The notes under the pieces are model-generated. The model saw only the letters and a list, made by a program, of their open reading frames with translations. It was not told where the DNA came from and did no database searches. This document shows positions 43,198 through 52,570 of a stretch of 64,000 bases of DNA, piece by piece. Made by a program: the position numbers and the translations under genes. The first letter of the stretch is position 1, and each line of letters opens with the position of its first letter. The stretch spans positions 3,702,543 to 3,766,542 of the forward strand of contig NZ_CM001439.1 of NCBI RefSeq assembly GCF_000244955.1. Direction: 5' to 3'. Source of the stretch: Saccharomonospora marina XMU15 (GTDB lineage Bacteria; Actinomycetota; Actinomycetes; Mycobacteriales; Pseudonocardiaceae).

Positions 43198-44827
43198 TCA
43201 GCTGCCGCTGCTCTTCCACGCCTCCTCCCAGATCACCCCGGGGTTCACCACGATCGGCGGGATCTTGGTGGTGAGGCCGGGAGCGTGCACTCCCTCGACC
43301 GCGAGGTTGGCCGGGGCGAAGGCCAGCCCGAACGGGGCGTAGGCGTTGTCGCTGATGTACTTGCCCGCCTGCTGGTACAGCTCGTCGCGCTCGCGCGGGT
43401 CGACGCTGGCCGCCGCCCGGTTGAGCAGGTCCTCCAGCTGCCGGTCGGCCACACCGCTGAACGGTGACTGCGAGGAGAACCGGAACCCGACACCGACGCC
43501 CGCCGCCGGGTCCCACGCTCCGGCGGTCTGCAACATCGCCTGCCACTTCCCGGAATTGAACTGCTGGACCAGTGTGGACAGCTGGTAGGTGTCGACCTTC
43601 ACCTTGATGCCCGCTTCCTGCCACTGGGTCTGCAGCGCGGTCATCACCTGCTGGGCAACGTAGCTGCCGAGCGTGCCGAGTTCGACGCTGAGCCCACCCA
43701 ACTCGTCGACGAGCTGCCTGGCCTTGGCCGGGTCGTGGGTGCGGTAACCGGGAACCGTCTGGTGGTGGAACAGCCCTCCCGGCCCGGTGAACAGCTGGCT
43801 GACCGGGTACAGGCCCTTGAACAACCCTTCCGAGATCGCCTCGAAGTTGGTGGCGTAGTAGATGGCTTCCCGTGCTCGCTTGTCGTCGAACGGCTTCGCC
43901 TTGGTGTTGAGCTGGATGACGTAGGGCGAGGTGGCGGGCTGCACGGTGACCGTGAGCCTGCCGTTGGAACGTGCCTGCTCCAGCAGCGGGGTAGTGCTCA
44001 AGCCCTCGTAGGCATCGCCCTGCCCGGCGAGCAGCGCCTGGTAGGCGGGCTGATCGCCACCGACCGACTTGAAGGTCAGCTTGTCGAGGTAGGGCAGGCC
44101 CTCCTTGAAGTAGTCGGGATTGCGTTGCAGCACCAGCTCGGAGCTGAGCTTGTTGGACACCACCTTGAACGGCCCCGCACCGACCGGGTTGATCTTGAAC
44201 TTCTCCTCGCCCGCCTTCTCCAGCGCGGTCGGTGAGGCGATCCAGTTGACATTGGACACCGGGAAGGAGTTGATCACCGCGGCGTAGGGACGGGTGAACC
44301 GCAGCACCACGGTGCGGTTGTCCTCGACGGTGATGCCGTCCTGCTCCGCCAGCGGCCAGGTCGGCGAGCAGGTGCACGGCGACTCGATGTCACGCCGGAA
44401 GTTGAACGCCACCGCCTCGGCGTCGAACGGAGTGCCGTCGGTGAACGTGATCCCTTCCCTGATGGTGATCTTCACCGTCTTGCCGCCGTCGAGCAGTTCG
44501 TAGCTTTCGGCCTGGTGGGGCTTCACTTCCGCGTTGGAGCCGTTCGGAGTCGCCGCCGTCGGCGCGCAACTGGAACAGGCCGCCGTAGATGGCGCTCATC
44601 TGGGAGATGTTCGCCCCGCCGGTGGTGTTCGTCGCCGGGTCGAGCCCGGAGGGCCAGCCACCGGTGAAGGCACTGTCCTCCAACACGGTGAGCTCGCCGC
44701 CGCGTTGCGGTGGGCCCGCCGCTTCCTGCCCTCCCGCGTCGTCACCGCCCCCCGCGCACGCGGCGAGGACGAGCACCGGCGCCAGCAACAACGCCTGCCA
44801 GGGCTTGCATCGCGCTTCGAGTCTCAC
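43198..44827 (-). pseudogene. ABC-type solute-binding lipoprotein (SBP_bac_5), frameshifted
   Basis: Two overlapping frames together make a normal ~542-aa family 5 (peptide/nickel-type) binding protein. The first frame (start GTG at 44827) encodes a lipoprotein signal with lipobox cysteine (LVLAACAGG) and residues up to YGGLFQLRADGGDS. The remainder from NGSNAEVKPHQAESYELL onward lies in another frame. One extra base around 44541-44550 (within a CCGTTCGGAG stretch on the + strand) accounts for it. No permease or ATPase genes are nearby. It is either a true broken gene or a sequencing error; homologues in this strain family would tell. Confidence 0.8.
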
Positions 44828-45051
44828 GTGTCCACTCCCTTGTGGTCCGGTCCGGGCGGCGCCCGCAGTGTGACGCGGGTCACCGACAACTCGACAGCGT
44901 CCTGATTCGGCAGGGCGCGGGCACCCCTCATTTCGCGGGACGGAAGCGAGCGCGGTGTTCGCGGCGACAGCTACGCCATTCGTCTCGCCCGGGGCTGTGC
45001 GGCTGCGCCGAATGCTTGCCGCGCGGGCGCCGCGGTGGCAACACTGGACAG

Positions 45052-46314
45052 GTGAGCGGTGAGGACGGGCGCTGCCCGGAGTGCGGGCGGCCCGCGGGTG
45101 ACGCGGGTTCCTTCGACGACGCCAGGCGTGGCCAGCGCAGGCTCGCCGCCATCGCCAGGGCCGCCTCCAGCGTGGCCGACGCGGGTTCGCTCTCGGTCAC
45201 CCTCGACGTCGTGGCGCGCGAGGTCGTGCAGGCCACCCACATCGCCGCCGCGCAGATCATCCGGGTCGAGGGCGGGATGATGCGGGTGGTGGGCAAGGCG
45301 GGCTTCACCGACGCGGAGGACTTCGCGCAGCGGCTGGAACAGTGCAGGCAACTGGGCGCGCGGATGCTGTTCGTGGAGGCGTACCAGGCCCAGAAGCGCA
45401 TCGTCGTGCCACATCGCAAGGAGGCGGTGCTCGCGGACCCGGCGTGGGCGCCGCTGCACGGCATCATGGGTGGCCCGGACTGGGACACCTTCGTCGCGGT
45501 GCCGCTGGTGGTGCGCGGCAGAACGGTCGGCGTGCTCAACGCCTACTACTCCTCCGGCGAGGACCCCGGCGACGAGACGCTGGAGTTCCTCGACGCGATG
45601 GCCGACCAGGCGGCCATGGCGGTGGACTCGGCGGACCTGCTGGCCCGCTCCCGCCACGACGCGCAGATGGAGGAGCGCGCCCGGCTGGCACGGGAACTGC
45701 ACGACTCGGTGGTGCAGCAGGTCTTCTCGATGCGGATGCAGGCCAAGGCCTTGCGCGCGCAGGTCGACTCCGGGCTGCCCGGCGGGCCGGGCGGTGTTCG
45801 CGCGGTGGCCGACGAACTGCTCGACCTCGCCCACAACGCCCTCACCGACCTGCGCAGCCTCGTGCTGCAACTGCACCCCGCCGAACTGGTGGGTCGCGGA
45901 CTCGTCGCCGCGCTGCGCACGCACACCGAGTCCGTGGCGTCGGCGTCGGGACTGCGGGTGGGCTTCCATGCCGACGAGTTGCCCGACCTGCCCACCGACC
46001 TGCAGGAGGACCTGTACCGGATCGCGCAGGAAGCCCTGCACAACGTCGTCAAACACGCCGGGGCGCGAGCCGCCGAGGTGACACTGACCACCACCGGCGA
46101 CGGCTCCCGGCAGCGCGTAGTGCTGCAGGTCAGCGACGACGGCGTCGGTGTCGGCGCCGAGGTGGGCAGGCCGGGCGGGCTCGGCCTGGTCTCGATGCGC
46201 GACCGGGCACACCGCTGGGGCGGCAGCCTTCGCCTCGAGGGCTCGCAGCACGGCAGCACGGTGCGTGCCGAGGTCGGCCTCGTCGGCGTGGAGGGCGCGG
46301 TGCCCGTCGAGTGA
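45052..46314 (+). CDS. GAF-domain sensor histidine kinase (HisKA_3 type)
   Basis: 420 aa from GTG, preceded by GGACAG. A short Cys pair opens the protein (C8, C11 in CPECGRP). A GAF sensor spans about residues 35-195. The phosphoacceptor H217 is in RARLARELHDSVVQQVFSM, and the HATPase_c domain ends the protein with NVVKHAG, SDDGVGVG and GLGLVSMRDRA. It should autophosphorylate and pass phosphate to a NarL/LuxR-type regulator; no regulator gene adjoins it, but one lies at 55574 on the same strand with the catabolic operon between. No membrane span is seen, so it is likely cytosolic. Confidence 0.88.
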   Translation: MSGEDGRCPECGRPAGDAGSFDDARRGQRRLAAIARAASSVADAGSLSVTLDVVAREVVQATHIAAAQIIRVEGGMMRVVGKAGFTDAEDFAQRLEQCRQLGARMLFVEAYQAQKRIVVPHRKEAVLADPAWAPLHGIMGGPDWDTFVAVPLVVRGRTVGVLNAYYSSGEDPGDETLEFLDAMADQAAMAVDSADLLARSRHDAQMEERARLARELHDSVVQQVFSMRMQAKALRAQVDSGLPGGPGGVRAVADELLDLAHNALTDLRSLVLQLHPAELVGRGLVAALRTHTESVASASGLRVGFHADELPDLPTDLQEDLYRIAQEALHNVVKHAGARAAEVTLTTTGDGSRQRVVLQVSDDGVGVGAEVGRPGGLGLVSMRDRAHRWGGSLRLEGSQHGSTVRAEVGLVGVEGAVPVE

Positions 46315-46360
46315 TCCCGGCCACACCGGCGCGCTCGGAGCAGGCGGTACGGTCGGCGGC

Positions 46361-46873
46361 GTGGGTGTGAATCAGCGGGCCGAAGTGCGCATGACCGACG
46401 ACGAGATCGCGGAGTTCCTCGGCCGAGGCCGGGTGGCCACGCTGGCGACCAACGGCCCCGACGGCACGCCGCACCTGGTGGCCATGTGGTACGGCTACCT
46501 CGACGGTCGCATCTACTTCGAGACCAAGGCCAAGTCGCAAAAGGCCGTGAACCTGCGCCGCGACCCCACCGTGGTGTGCATGGTCGAGTCAGGAGACACC
46601 TACGACCAGCTACGCGGGGTCTCGGTGGAGGGCACCGCGCACCTGATCGACGATCCGGCCGACGAGGAGTACTGGGCGGCCGGGGTGAACGTGTTCGAGC
46701 GCTACCACGGTCCCTACACCGAACAGGCGCGGCCGATGCTGGAGATGATGCTGAACAAGCGGGTGATCGTGCGCGTGGAACCCAAGCGGGTCCGCTCCTG
46801 GGACCACCGCAAGCTCGGCCTGCCCGCCATGCCGGTCGGCGGCAGCACCGCCCCCTTCCTGCACAATGCCTGA
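46361..46873 (+). CDS. Pyridoxamine 5'-phosphate oxidase-like (PPOX/F420-type) flavoprotein
   Basis: 170 aa from a GTG at 46361 (a GTG at 46367 or ATG at 46391 are alternatives). It has the split-barrel fold with VATLATNGPDGTPHLVAMWYGYLDGRIYFET and a VNLRRDPTVVCMVESG segment typical of PPOX-class proteins, many of which bind F420 or FMN and reduce unsaturated or quinone-like compounds. It starts 47 bases after the histidine kinase stop. The stop codon is the first element of the TGATCCGGTGCGC tandem array that follows. Confidence 0.8.
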   Translation: MGVNQRAEVRMTDDEIAEFLGRGRVATLATNGPDGTPHLVAMWYGYLDGRIYFETKAKSQKAVNLRRDPTVVCMVESGDTYDQLRGVSVEGTAHLIDDPADEEYWAAGVNVFERYHGPYTEQARPMLEMMLNKRVIVRVEPKRVRSWDHRKLGLPAMPVGGSTAPFLHNA

Positions 46874-46922
46874 TCCGGTGCGCTGATCCGGTGCGCTGAT
46901 CCGGGTGCGCTGATCCGGGCGC
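46871..46922. repeat. Four-copy tandem repeat of TGATCCGGTGCGC
   Basis: Units at 46871, 46884, 46897 (with one extra G) and 46911 (with the T of GTGCGC lost). The first copy's TGA is the stop codon of the PPOX-like gene. The array lies in the 112-base gap between convergent genes. Confidence 0.85.
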
Positions 46923-46985
46923 TCCGGCCCGGTGCGCCGGCCAACTGCTCGATCCGGTGCTCCCCGATGCGGTGCCGGATCGGAC

Positions 46986-47987
46986 TCAGCCCTCACCGAT
47001 GCCGAGAAACCGGTAGGCGTTGCGGTGGGTGATGTCGGCCAGCGCGTCGGCGGGCAGCCCCAGCGAGTTCAGCGTCCGCGCGGCCGGGTCCTCGCGCGGC
47101 ATCGCGGGGAAGTCCGAACCCACGAGGATGCGGTCGTGGCCGAGCAGGTCGATCACGTAGCGCAGCGCCCTGCGGTCGAACACCATCGAGTCGTAGTAGA
47201 AGCGGCGCGCGTAGTCCAGCGGTGAAGGGCCCTCCTCGTAGGCGAACGCGCGCTCCGGCACCGGGGGCTCCTCGTTCCACACCCCCGACCAGAAGTACTG
47301 CGCCCTCGGCAGCATCAGCGGAAACCCACCGGCGGCGTGGCTGAACGAGATCCGCAGGTCGGGGCACTTCGCCGCGGTACCGCCCAGGATCATCGACGAC
47401 GCGGCCAGCGCGCCCTCGATGCCGACCACGTAGGTGCCGATGCCCGAGGCGGGCAGCCGGTCGATCGGGGCGGGCATCGCGTGCACGAACACCGCCAGGT
47501 CCAGTCGCTGCACCTCCTGGAAGAACGGCAGGAAACGCTCGTCTCCCACGGAGACACCCAGCACGTTGGACGCGATCTCCACGCCCTTCAGGCCCGCGTC
47601 CTTGACCGCCGACAGTTCCTTGGTGGCGGCGTCCACGTCCTGCATCGGCACCATGCCCAGGCCCAGCAGCTTCGCCGGGTCGTGGGAGCACAGCGTGGCC
47701 GTGAACTCGTTGACGTGCCTGGCCAGCGACAGCCCGTCGGCGGCTGGCAGGTCGTAGCGCAGCAGCGGCGGCATCGGGGAGACGGCCTCGGCGTCGACGC
47801 CGGACTCCGCCATCGCCTCGACGCGCCGCTCGCCCTCGAAGAACACGTCGCGGGCCTTGAATCTGGTGTTGCCGAACAGCAGGGTCCGCGCGGTGTCACC
47901 GTCGACGGGCTCCATTTTCGGGAAACACTCCGGCGCGTCGGCCGGGTAGTCCTTCGGCAGCAGGTGGGCATGGGTGTCGACGAGCAC
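46986..47987 (-). CDS. ACMSD-like metal-dependent amidohydrolase/decarboxylase
   Basis: 333 aa from GTG. The metal motif H6-A-H8 (MLVDTHAHLLP) and the later FVHAMPAP, SFSHAAGGFP and VGSDFPAM motifs are those of the amidohydrolase_2 group that includes 2-amino-3-carboxymuconate-semialdehyde decarboxylase and 4-oxalomesaconate hydratase-type enzymes. It probably decarboxylates an aromatic acid or a ring-cleavage product. It is the last gene of the minus-strand catabolic operon, 24 bases after the alcohol dehydrogenase. Confidence 0.87.
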   Translation of the reverse strand: MLVDTHAHLLPKDYPADAPECFPKMEPVDGDTARTLLFGNTRFKARDVFFEGERRVEAMAESGVDAEAVSPMPPLLRYDLPAADGLSLARHVNEFTATLCSHDPAKLLGLGMVPMQDVDAATKELSAVKDAGLKGVEIASNVLGVSVGDERFLPFFQEVQRLDLAVFVHAMPAPIDRLPASGIGTYVVGIEGALAASSMILGGTAAKCPDLRISFSHAAGGFPLMLPRAQYFWSGVWNEEPPVPERAFAYEEGPSPLDYARRFYYDSMVFDRRALRYVIDLLGHDRILVGSDFPAMPREDPAARTLNSLGLPADALADITHRNAYRFLGIGEG

Positions 47988-48011
47988 GGCAAAGCCTCCG
48001 GTCGGTTTCGC

Positions 48012-49115
48012 TCAGGAGTTCGGGTGAACGGACACGTGCACGGCCTGGGAACCGGGCACCTCGCCCGCCAGGGTCTCGATGGCCAGCGCCGTGTCGTCCA
48101 GCCCGAAGGTGTGGGTGTGCAGCTTCTCCAGCGGGAAGCGCCGCGACTCGATGATGGCGATGGCTTCGGCGTAGGCACGGGCGTCCACGCCGAACGCGCC
48201 CGCCACCGACAGCGCCCTGTTGATGATCAGGTCGGTCTTCAGCGGCACCTCCCGGCCGCCCTTGAGCCCGGCGAGCACCACGCGCCCGCCGTGCCGCGCG
48301 GCCAGCAGCGCGTCGGTGACCGGCTGGGTCGCCATCGGAGTCAGTTCCAACACCACGTCGGCCATGGCGCCGTCGGTGATCTCCCGCACCCGCTCGACGA
48401 CGTCGGCACCGCCGTCACCGTCGACGACGACCGTGTGGTCGGCGCCGAACTCCTCGGCCAGCGCCAGCTTGTGCGCATCGGACCGCAGCCCGGTGACGAT
48501 CACCGTGCCCGCGCCCGCGGCCTTGGCCGCGATCACCGAGGCGATGCCACGCTGGCCCGCACCCAGCACCAGCACCGTGTCGCCCAGCCCGGCCCCTCCG
48601 AGGTGCACCGCCCACCGCACCCCCGCGCCGAGCGGGTTGAACATCGCGGCCAGTTCCGCGGGCAGGCTCGCGTCCACCTTGTGCAGCACGGCCCCCGGTG
48701 TGAGGTAGAGGTACTCGGCCAGGCCACCCCACAGGCCCGGTTCCACGTCCAGCGGGGTCACACCGTGCCCGTACTTGCGGTTGGGGCAGGACTGGTAGCG
48801 CCCGGTCAGGCAGTTGTGGCAGGAGCGGCACGGCACGATGACCTCGAGCGCCACCCGGTCGCCGGGCTGGACGCCCCAGCGCTGCGCCGCCCGCTCGCCG
48901 ACCTCCTCCACGATCCCGAGCGGTTCGTGGCCGGGAACGAACGGGCCGCCGTCACCGCGCATGTGTCCTTTGTAGATCTCGACGTCGCTGCCGCAGATGC
49001 CGTTGGCCTCCACCCGCAACAGACCGTCGTCCGGGCCGATCTTCGGGCGGGGCAGTTCGCGAATCTCGATCTTGCGCGGCCCCACCTGCACCGCCGCGCG
49101 CACCATGTCCGCCAT
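48012..49115 (-). CDS. Zinc-dependent alcohol/sorbitol-type dehydrogenase
   Basis: 367 aa. The ATG at 49115 begins the conserved MVRAAVQVGPRKIEIRELPRP. Catalytic-zinc residues lie in GICGSDVEIYKG and GHEPLG; the structural zinc lobe has four cysteines in VPCRSCHNCLTGRYQSCPN. The NAD fold is VLVLGAGQRGIASV. It is an MDR-family oxidoreductase for a secondary alcohol. Its start is 5 bases after the CoA-ligase stop, in the same operon. Confidence 0.9.
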   Translation of the reverse strand: MADMVRAAVQVGPRKIEIRELPRPKIGPDDGLLRVEANGICGSDVEIYKGHMRGDGGPFVPGHEPLGIVEEVGERAAQRWGVQPGDRVALEVIVPCRSCHNCLTGRYQSCPNRKYGHGVTPLDVEPGLWGGLAEYLYLTPGAVLHKVDASLPAELAAMFNPLGAGVRWAVHLGGAGLGDTVLVLGAGQRGIASVIAAKAAGAGTVIVTGLRSDAHKLALAEEFGADHTVVVDGDGGADVVERVREITDGAMADVVLELTPMATQPVTDALLAARHGGRVVLAGLKGGREVPLKTDLIINRALSVAGAFGVDARAYAEAIAIIESRRFPLEKLHTHTFGLDDTALAIETLAGEVPGSQAVHVSVHPNS

Positions 49116-49120
49116 CGGGC

Positions 49121-50425
49121 TCAGCCCTTTCCGTTCTCGCCGACGACCCGCGTCAGCTTGGTCTTCATCTCCGAGCGCGCGATCGTTCCTGGCGGAACGA
49201 GCGTCACGTCGGTGCGAACCGACAGCCGCGACCGCAGCAGCGACTCCAGGCTGCGCCGCAACTCCTCGTGGTCGCCGGGCTGCGCGCCCCACTCAGCCTC
49301 GACGCGCAGCGGCGGCTCCACCTTCGGTCCCGGCTTGGGCAGCACCACCTGGACAGCGCCGGTCGTGCGCGGGTGCAGGGTCTGCACGATGTCGCGCACC
49401 GCCGAGGGGAACACGTTGACGCCGAGCACGATGAGCATGTCGTCGGTGCGGCCGACGCAACGGATCAGCGGCACGCCGTCGGCGGCCCTTCCGGTGACCC
49501 GTACCCGGTCCCTGGTGCGGAACCGAACCAGCGGGCAGCACTCGCGGTCGACCGCGGTGTAGACCAGCTCGCCCGATGCCCCGGGCTCGACGTCGATCGG
49601 TTCCCCGCTCTCGGGGTCGATCAGCTCGACCACCACATGCCTGCCCCCGGTGAACCGCATCCCGTCGTCGCCCGGCGCCTCCGCGAAGATCACCGGCGCC
49701 ATGTCGGCGTTGCCGAGTCCCTCGGTGACGGGTGCGCCCCATTCCCGCTCGACGTGTTCGCGAAACGCCGGTTCGCCGCCGCCGGGCTCGCCGCCGACGA
49801 GGATCTTGCGGACCCCGAACTGCTTCGGGTCGTAGCCGCGCTCGCGCAGGTACTCGGCGAGGTAACGGGCGTAGGAGGGGGTGGAGTGCAGTGCCGTCAC
49901 CCCCAGCGTCTGCAGCGCGAGCAGCGCCTTCTCCGACGCGCCGGTGCCGATCGGCACCACCGTGCAGCCGATGTGCTCCAACGCGTCCCGGATCGGCAGC
50001 CCGCCCACGAACAGCGTCAGCCCCGCTGCGTGCAGCACGACGTCCTCGCGGGTGGCGCCCATGGTGGAGAAGGCGCGCGCCACCATCTCGGTCCACGAGT
50101 CGGCATCCCGCCTGGTGACACCGACCCAGCTCGGAGTGCCGGTGGTTCCGGTGGAGGCGTGCAGCCGGATGACGTCTGCCATGTCGGCGCCCGCGTGCCT
50201 GCCCAGCGGCGGCGACTGCGCCTGCGAGTCACGCAGCATCTGCTTGCTGGTGAACGGCAGCTTGCGCAGGTCGTCCAGCGAGGTGAAGGCAGTGGGAGTC
50301 ACTCCGTGTTCGGCGAACAGCTGCGCGTAGAACGGGGATCTGGCGGGCAGGCCGCTCAACTGCTCGCGCAGCAGCGCCTCGACGGCTTCCGCCTCCGAGG
50401 GCGGGACGAAACTCGATGTGGCCAC
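49121..50425 (-). CDS. AMP-dependent CoA ligase of the phenylacetate-CoA ligase group
   Basis: 434 aa from GTG at 50425; the in-frame extension upstream looks non-coding. The P-loop is HASTGTTGTPSWVGVT, and SCxx-type AMP-binding sequences EGLGNADMAP and RTDDMLIVLGVNVFPSAV are followed by the C-terminal AMP-binding domain with SVRTDVTLVPPGTIARSEMKTKLTR. It activates an aryl or arylacetic acid with ATP to the CoA thioester. Flanked by alcohol dehydrogenases, so the substrate may be the acid formed by alcohol then aldehyde oxidation. Confidence 0.88.
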   Translation of the reverse strand: MATSSFVPPSEAEAVEALLREQLSGLPARSPFYAQLFAEHGVTPTAFTSLDDLRKLPFTSKQMLRDSQAQSPPLGRHAGADMADVIRLHASTGTTGTPSWVGVTRRDADSWTEMVARAFSTMGATREDVVLHAAGLTLFVGGLPIRDALEHIGCTVVPIGTGASEKALLALQTLGVTALHSTPSYARYLAEYLRERGYDPKQFGVRKILVGGEPGGGEPAFREHVEREWGAPVTEGLGNADMAPVIFAEAPGDDGMRFTGGRHVVVELIDPESGEPIDVEPGASGELVYTAVDRECCPLVRFRTRDRVRVTGRAADGVPLIRCVGRTDDMLIVLGVNVFPSAVRDIVQTLHPRTTGAVQVVLPKPGPKVEPPLRVEAEWGAQPGDHEELRRSLESLLRSRLSVRTDVTLVPPGTIARSEMKTKLTRVVGENGKG

Positions 50426-50456
50426 GCGGTGGGAATCCTCTCGCGGTCGGTGTCGG

Positions 50457-51575
50457 TCAGTGCTCGTGGACGAGTACGCCGCGGATGTTCTTGCCTTCCA
50501 CGAGGTCGCGGTAGCCCTCATTGACCTCGTCCAGCCGGTACTTCCTGGTGATGAGCTCGTCGAGCTTGAGGTCGCCGGAGCGGTACAGGCCCAGCAACCT
50601 CGGCACGTCGTACAGCGGGTTGCAGTCGCCGAACAGCGCGCCCCGGATCTGGCGCTGGTAACTGATCAGAAAGCCCGCGTGCACGTGTACCGCGTGCTCA
50701 CCGCTCTTGCCGACGGCGGTGACGGTGACCTTGCCCGCCTTGCCGACGAGTTGCACCGCGGCGTTGACAATCTCCTCGGTGACCACGCCGGGCGTGCAGA
50801 TGGCGTGGTCGGCGAGCTGGCCGCGCGTGGCGTCGACCACGAACTCGCGTGCCTGCTCGGCGTCGGCGAAGGTGTGGGTGGCGCCGAAGGTCATCGCCAT
50901 CTCGCGCTTGAACTCCACCGGATCAACGACGACGACGTGCTTGGCGCCCGCGAACCGCGCACCCTGCACGGCGTTGCTGCCGACACCGCCCGCACCGAAG
51001 ATCACCACGGTCTGCCCCGCACGAACCTCGGCCGCGTACACCGCCGAGCCCCAGCCGGTGGGCACGCCGCAGCCGACCAGCGCCCCGATCTCAAACGGGA
51101 TGTCGTCCGGCAGCGGGATGCAGGCCCACTCCGACACCACCGCGTACTCGGAGAAGGTGCCCAGCGTGCAGAACCCGCCGAGGTCCTCCTCGCCGAGATG
51201 GAAGCGGAAGGTGCCGTCGGCGAACATGCCGGTGGCGGCGTTCTTGCCCGCCACGCACATGTTCTGGTGGCCGGTCGAGCACGGCCGGCACGCGCCGCAG
51301 GCCGGGATGTAGGAGCAGACGATGCGGTCGCCCGGCTTGACCCTGCGCACGTGCGGGCCGACGGACTCCACGATCCCAGCGCCCTCGTGCCCGCCGACGA
51401 TGGGGAACCGCACGTGCGCGTCGCCCTGCGTGATGTGGTGGTCGGAGTGGCAAAGGCCGGAGGCGTGGAAGCGCACCCTGACCTCGTGTGCCCTCGGCTC
51501 GTCGAGGGTCAGCTCGGTGATTTCCCAGGGCGTACCCGCCTCGCGGGCGATGGCCGAGCGCGTCGTTATCCTCAT
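50457..51575 (-). CDS. NDMA-dependent (nicotinoprotein) alcohol dehydrogenase, copy 1
   Basis: 372 aa, MDR fold. Catalytic zinc site GLCHSDHHITQGDA and GGHEGAG; structural cysteines in CGACRPCSTGHQNMC; NAD motif GAGGVGSNAV. The family (TIGR03989-like) keeps its nicotinamide tightly bound and usually needs mycofactocin or an artificial acceptor (NDMA) for turnover. The start overlaps the stop of the LLM gene by 4 bases. A second, very similar copy is at 54148. The pair suggests two alcohol substrates or two steps. Confidence 0.9.
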   Translation of the reverse strand: MRITTRSAIAREAGTPWEITELTLDEPRAHEVRVRFHASGLCHSDHHITQGDAHVRFPIVGGHEGAGIVESVGPHVRRVKPGDRIVCSYIPACGACRPCSTGHQNMCVAGKNAATGMFADGTFRFHLGEEDLGGFCTLGTFSEYAVVSEWACIPLPDDIPFEIGALVGCGVPTGWGSAVYAAEVRAGQTVVIFGAGGVGSNAVQGARFAGAKHVVVVDPVEFKREMAMTFGATHTFADAEQAREFVVDATRGQLADHAICTPGVVTEEIVNAAVQLVGKAGKVTVTAVGKSGEHAVHVHAGFLISYQRQIRGALFGDCNPLYDVPRLLGLYRSGDLKLDELITRKYRLDEVNEGYRDLVEGKNIRGVLVHEH

Positions 51576-52570
51576 TCGGGCCTCCGTTGCGGGGTCACGG
51601 CACCGGCCGCGGCGGGCACCGATTCCGTGACGTGCGGCAGCACCTCGGTGCCGAGCAGCGCGATGTGCTCGAGATCGTGGATGTCGTAGATGTGCAGGTA
51701 GACGGTGTCGGCGCCGGCCTGCGCCAGGCTCGCGATGCGGTCGGTGACCAGTCCCGGCGATCCGATGGCGGCGTTGGTCCGCATGAACTCCGAGCCGATC
51801 ACCTCGGCCCTGCGCCGTACCTCGGCCTCGTCGGCGCCGCAGGCGACGGGCAGCACCACGGAGCGGCGTGCCTGCCCCGGGTCGCGCCCGATGGCCTCGC
51901 AGGCGCGGGCGAACACCTCGAAACGCTCCCGCAGGTCGCCGCCGAGCGCCCCGTTGAACTCGTCGGCGAACCGCGCGGCGATCGCGGGTGTCCGGCGCGG
52001 GCCCGTGCCGCCGATGATGATCGGCGGGTACGGCCGCTGCGCAGGCCTGGGCGGCGTCCGGTTGTCGTCGATGCTGAAATGCTTGCCCTGGAAGGAGAAC
52101 GGCGAAGCGTCACCGGCCGAGCGCCACAGCCCGGTGATGATCTCCAACTGCTCCTCCAGCCGGTCGAACCGCTCCCCGGTCGGCGGGAACGGCAGGCCGA
52201 AGGCGGCGTGCTCACGCTCGTACCAGCCGGTGCCGAGGCCGAGTTCCAACCGGCCGCCGCTCATCTCGTCGGCAGAGGCCACGATGGTGGCCAGCAGTCC
52301 GGGACCGCGGAACGTCGCGGCGCCCACCAGCGCGCCGAGCCGCACCCGGTGGGTGTCGCGCGCCAGCCCACCCAGGGTGGTCCAGCAGTCGGTGGGCCGG
52401 TAGGTCGAGTCCTGCGGGTCCACGCCCATCAGATGGTCGGAGCGGAAGAACGCGTCGAAGCCCGCGTCCTCGGTGGCCCTCGCCAGCGCCAGGATGTCGG
52501 TGTAGGTGGCTCCGTGCCGGGGCTCCATCAGCACCCGCAGCCGAAGCTCACCGTGCTCAGGCCGTGCCAC
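51572..52570 (-). CDS. LLM-class (luciferase-like, F420/FMN-type) oxidoreductase
   Basis: 332 aa. The barrel begins LRVLMEPRHGATYTDILALARATEDAGFDAFFRSDH and contains RVRLGALVGAATFRGPGLLATIVASADEMSGGRLELGLGTGWYEREH (residues ~75-120), the LLM/F420 signature. Actinobacterial members reduce or hydroxylate small molecules using F420H2 or FMNH2. It overlaps the aldehyde dehydrogenase by 14 bases and the copy 1 NDMA dehydrogenase by 4. This close packing of nicotinoprotein and flavin enzymes suggests an electron relay. Confidence 0.87.
   Translation of the reverse strand: MARPEHGELRLRVLMEPRHGATYTDILALARATEDAGFDAFFRSDHLMGVDPQDSTYRPTDCWTTLGGLARDTHRVRLGALVGAATFRGPGLLATIVASADEMSGGRLELGLGTGWYEREHAAFGLPFPPTGERFDRLEEQLEIITGLWRSAGDASPFSFQGKHFSIDDNRTPPRPAQRPYPPIIIGGTGPRRTPAIAARFADEFNGALGGDLRERFEVFARACEAIGRDPGQARRSVVLPVACGADEAEVRRRAEVIGSEFMRTNAAIGSPGLVTDRIASLAQAGADTVYLHIYDIHDLEHIALLGTEVLPHVTESVPAAAGAVTPQRRPE

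Noticed and set aside
46871..46922. Possible CRISPR-like array
   Set aside because: Units are only 13 bp and directly abutting with no unique spacers; no cas genes.
47337..49562. 741-aa + strand ORF opposite the amidohydrolase and dehydrogenase genes
   Set aside because: Shadow of high-GC minus-strand codons; the real genes on the other strand have intact motifs.
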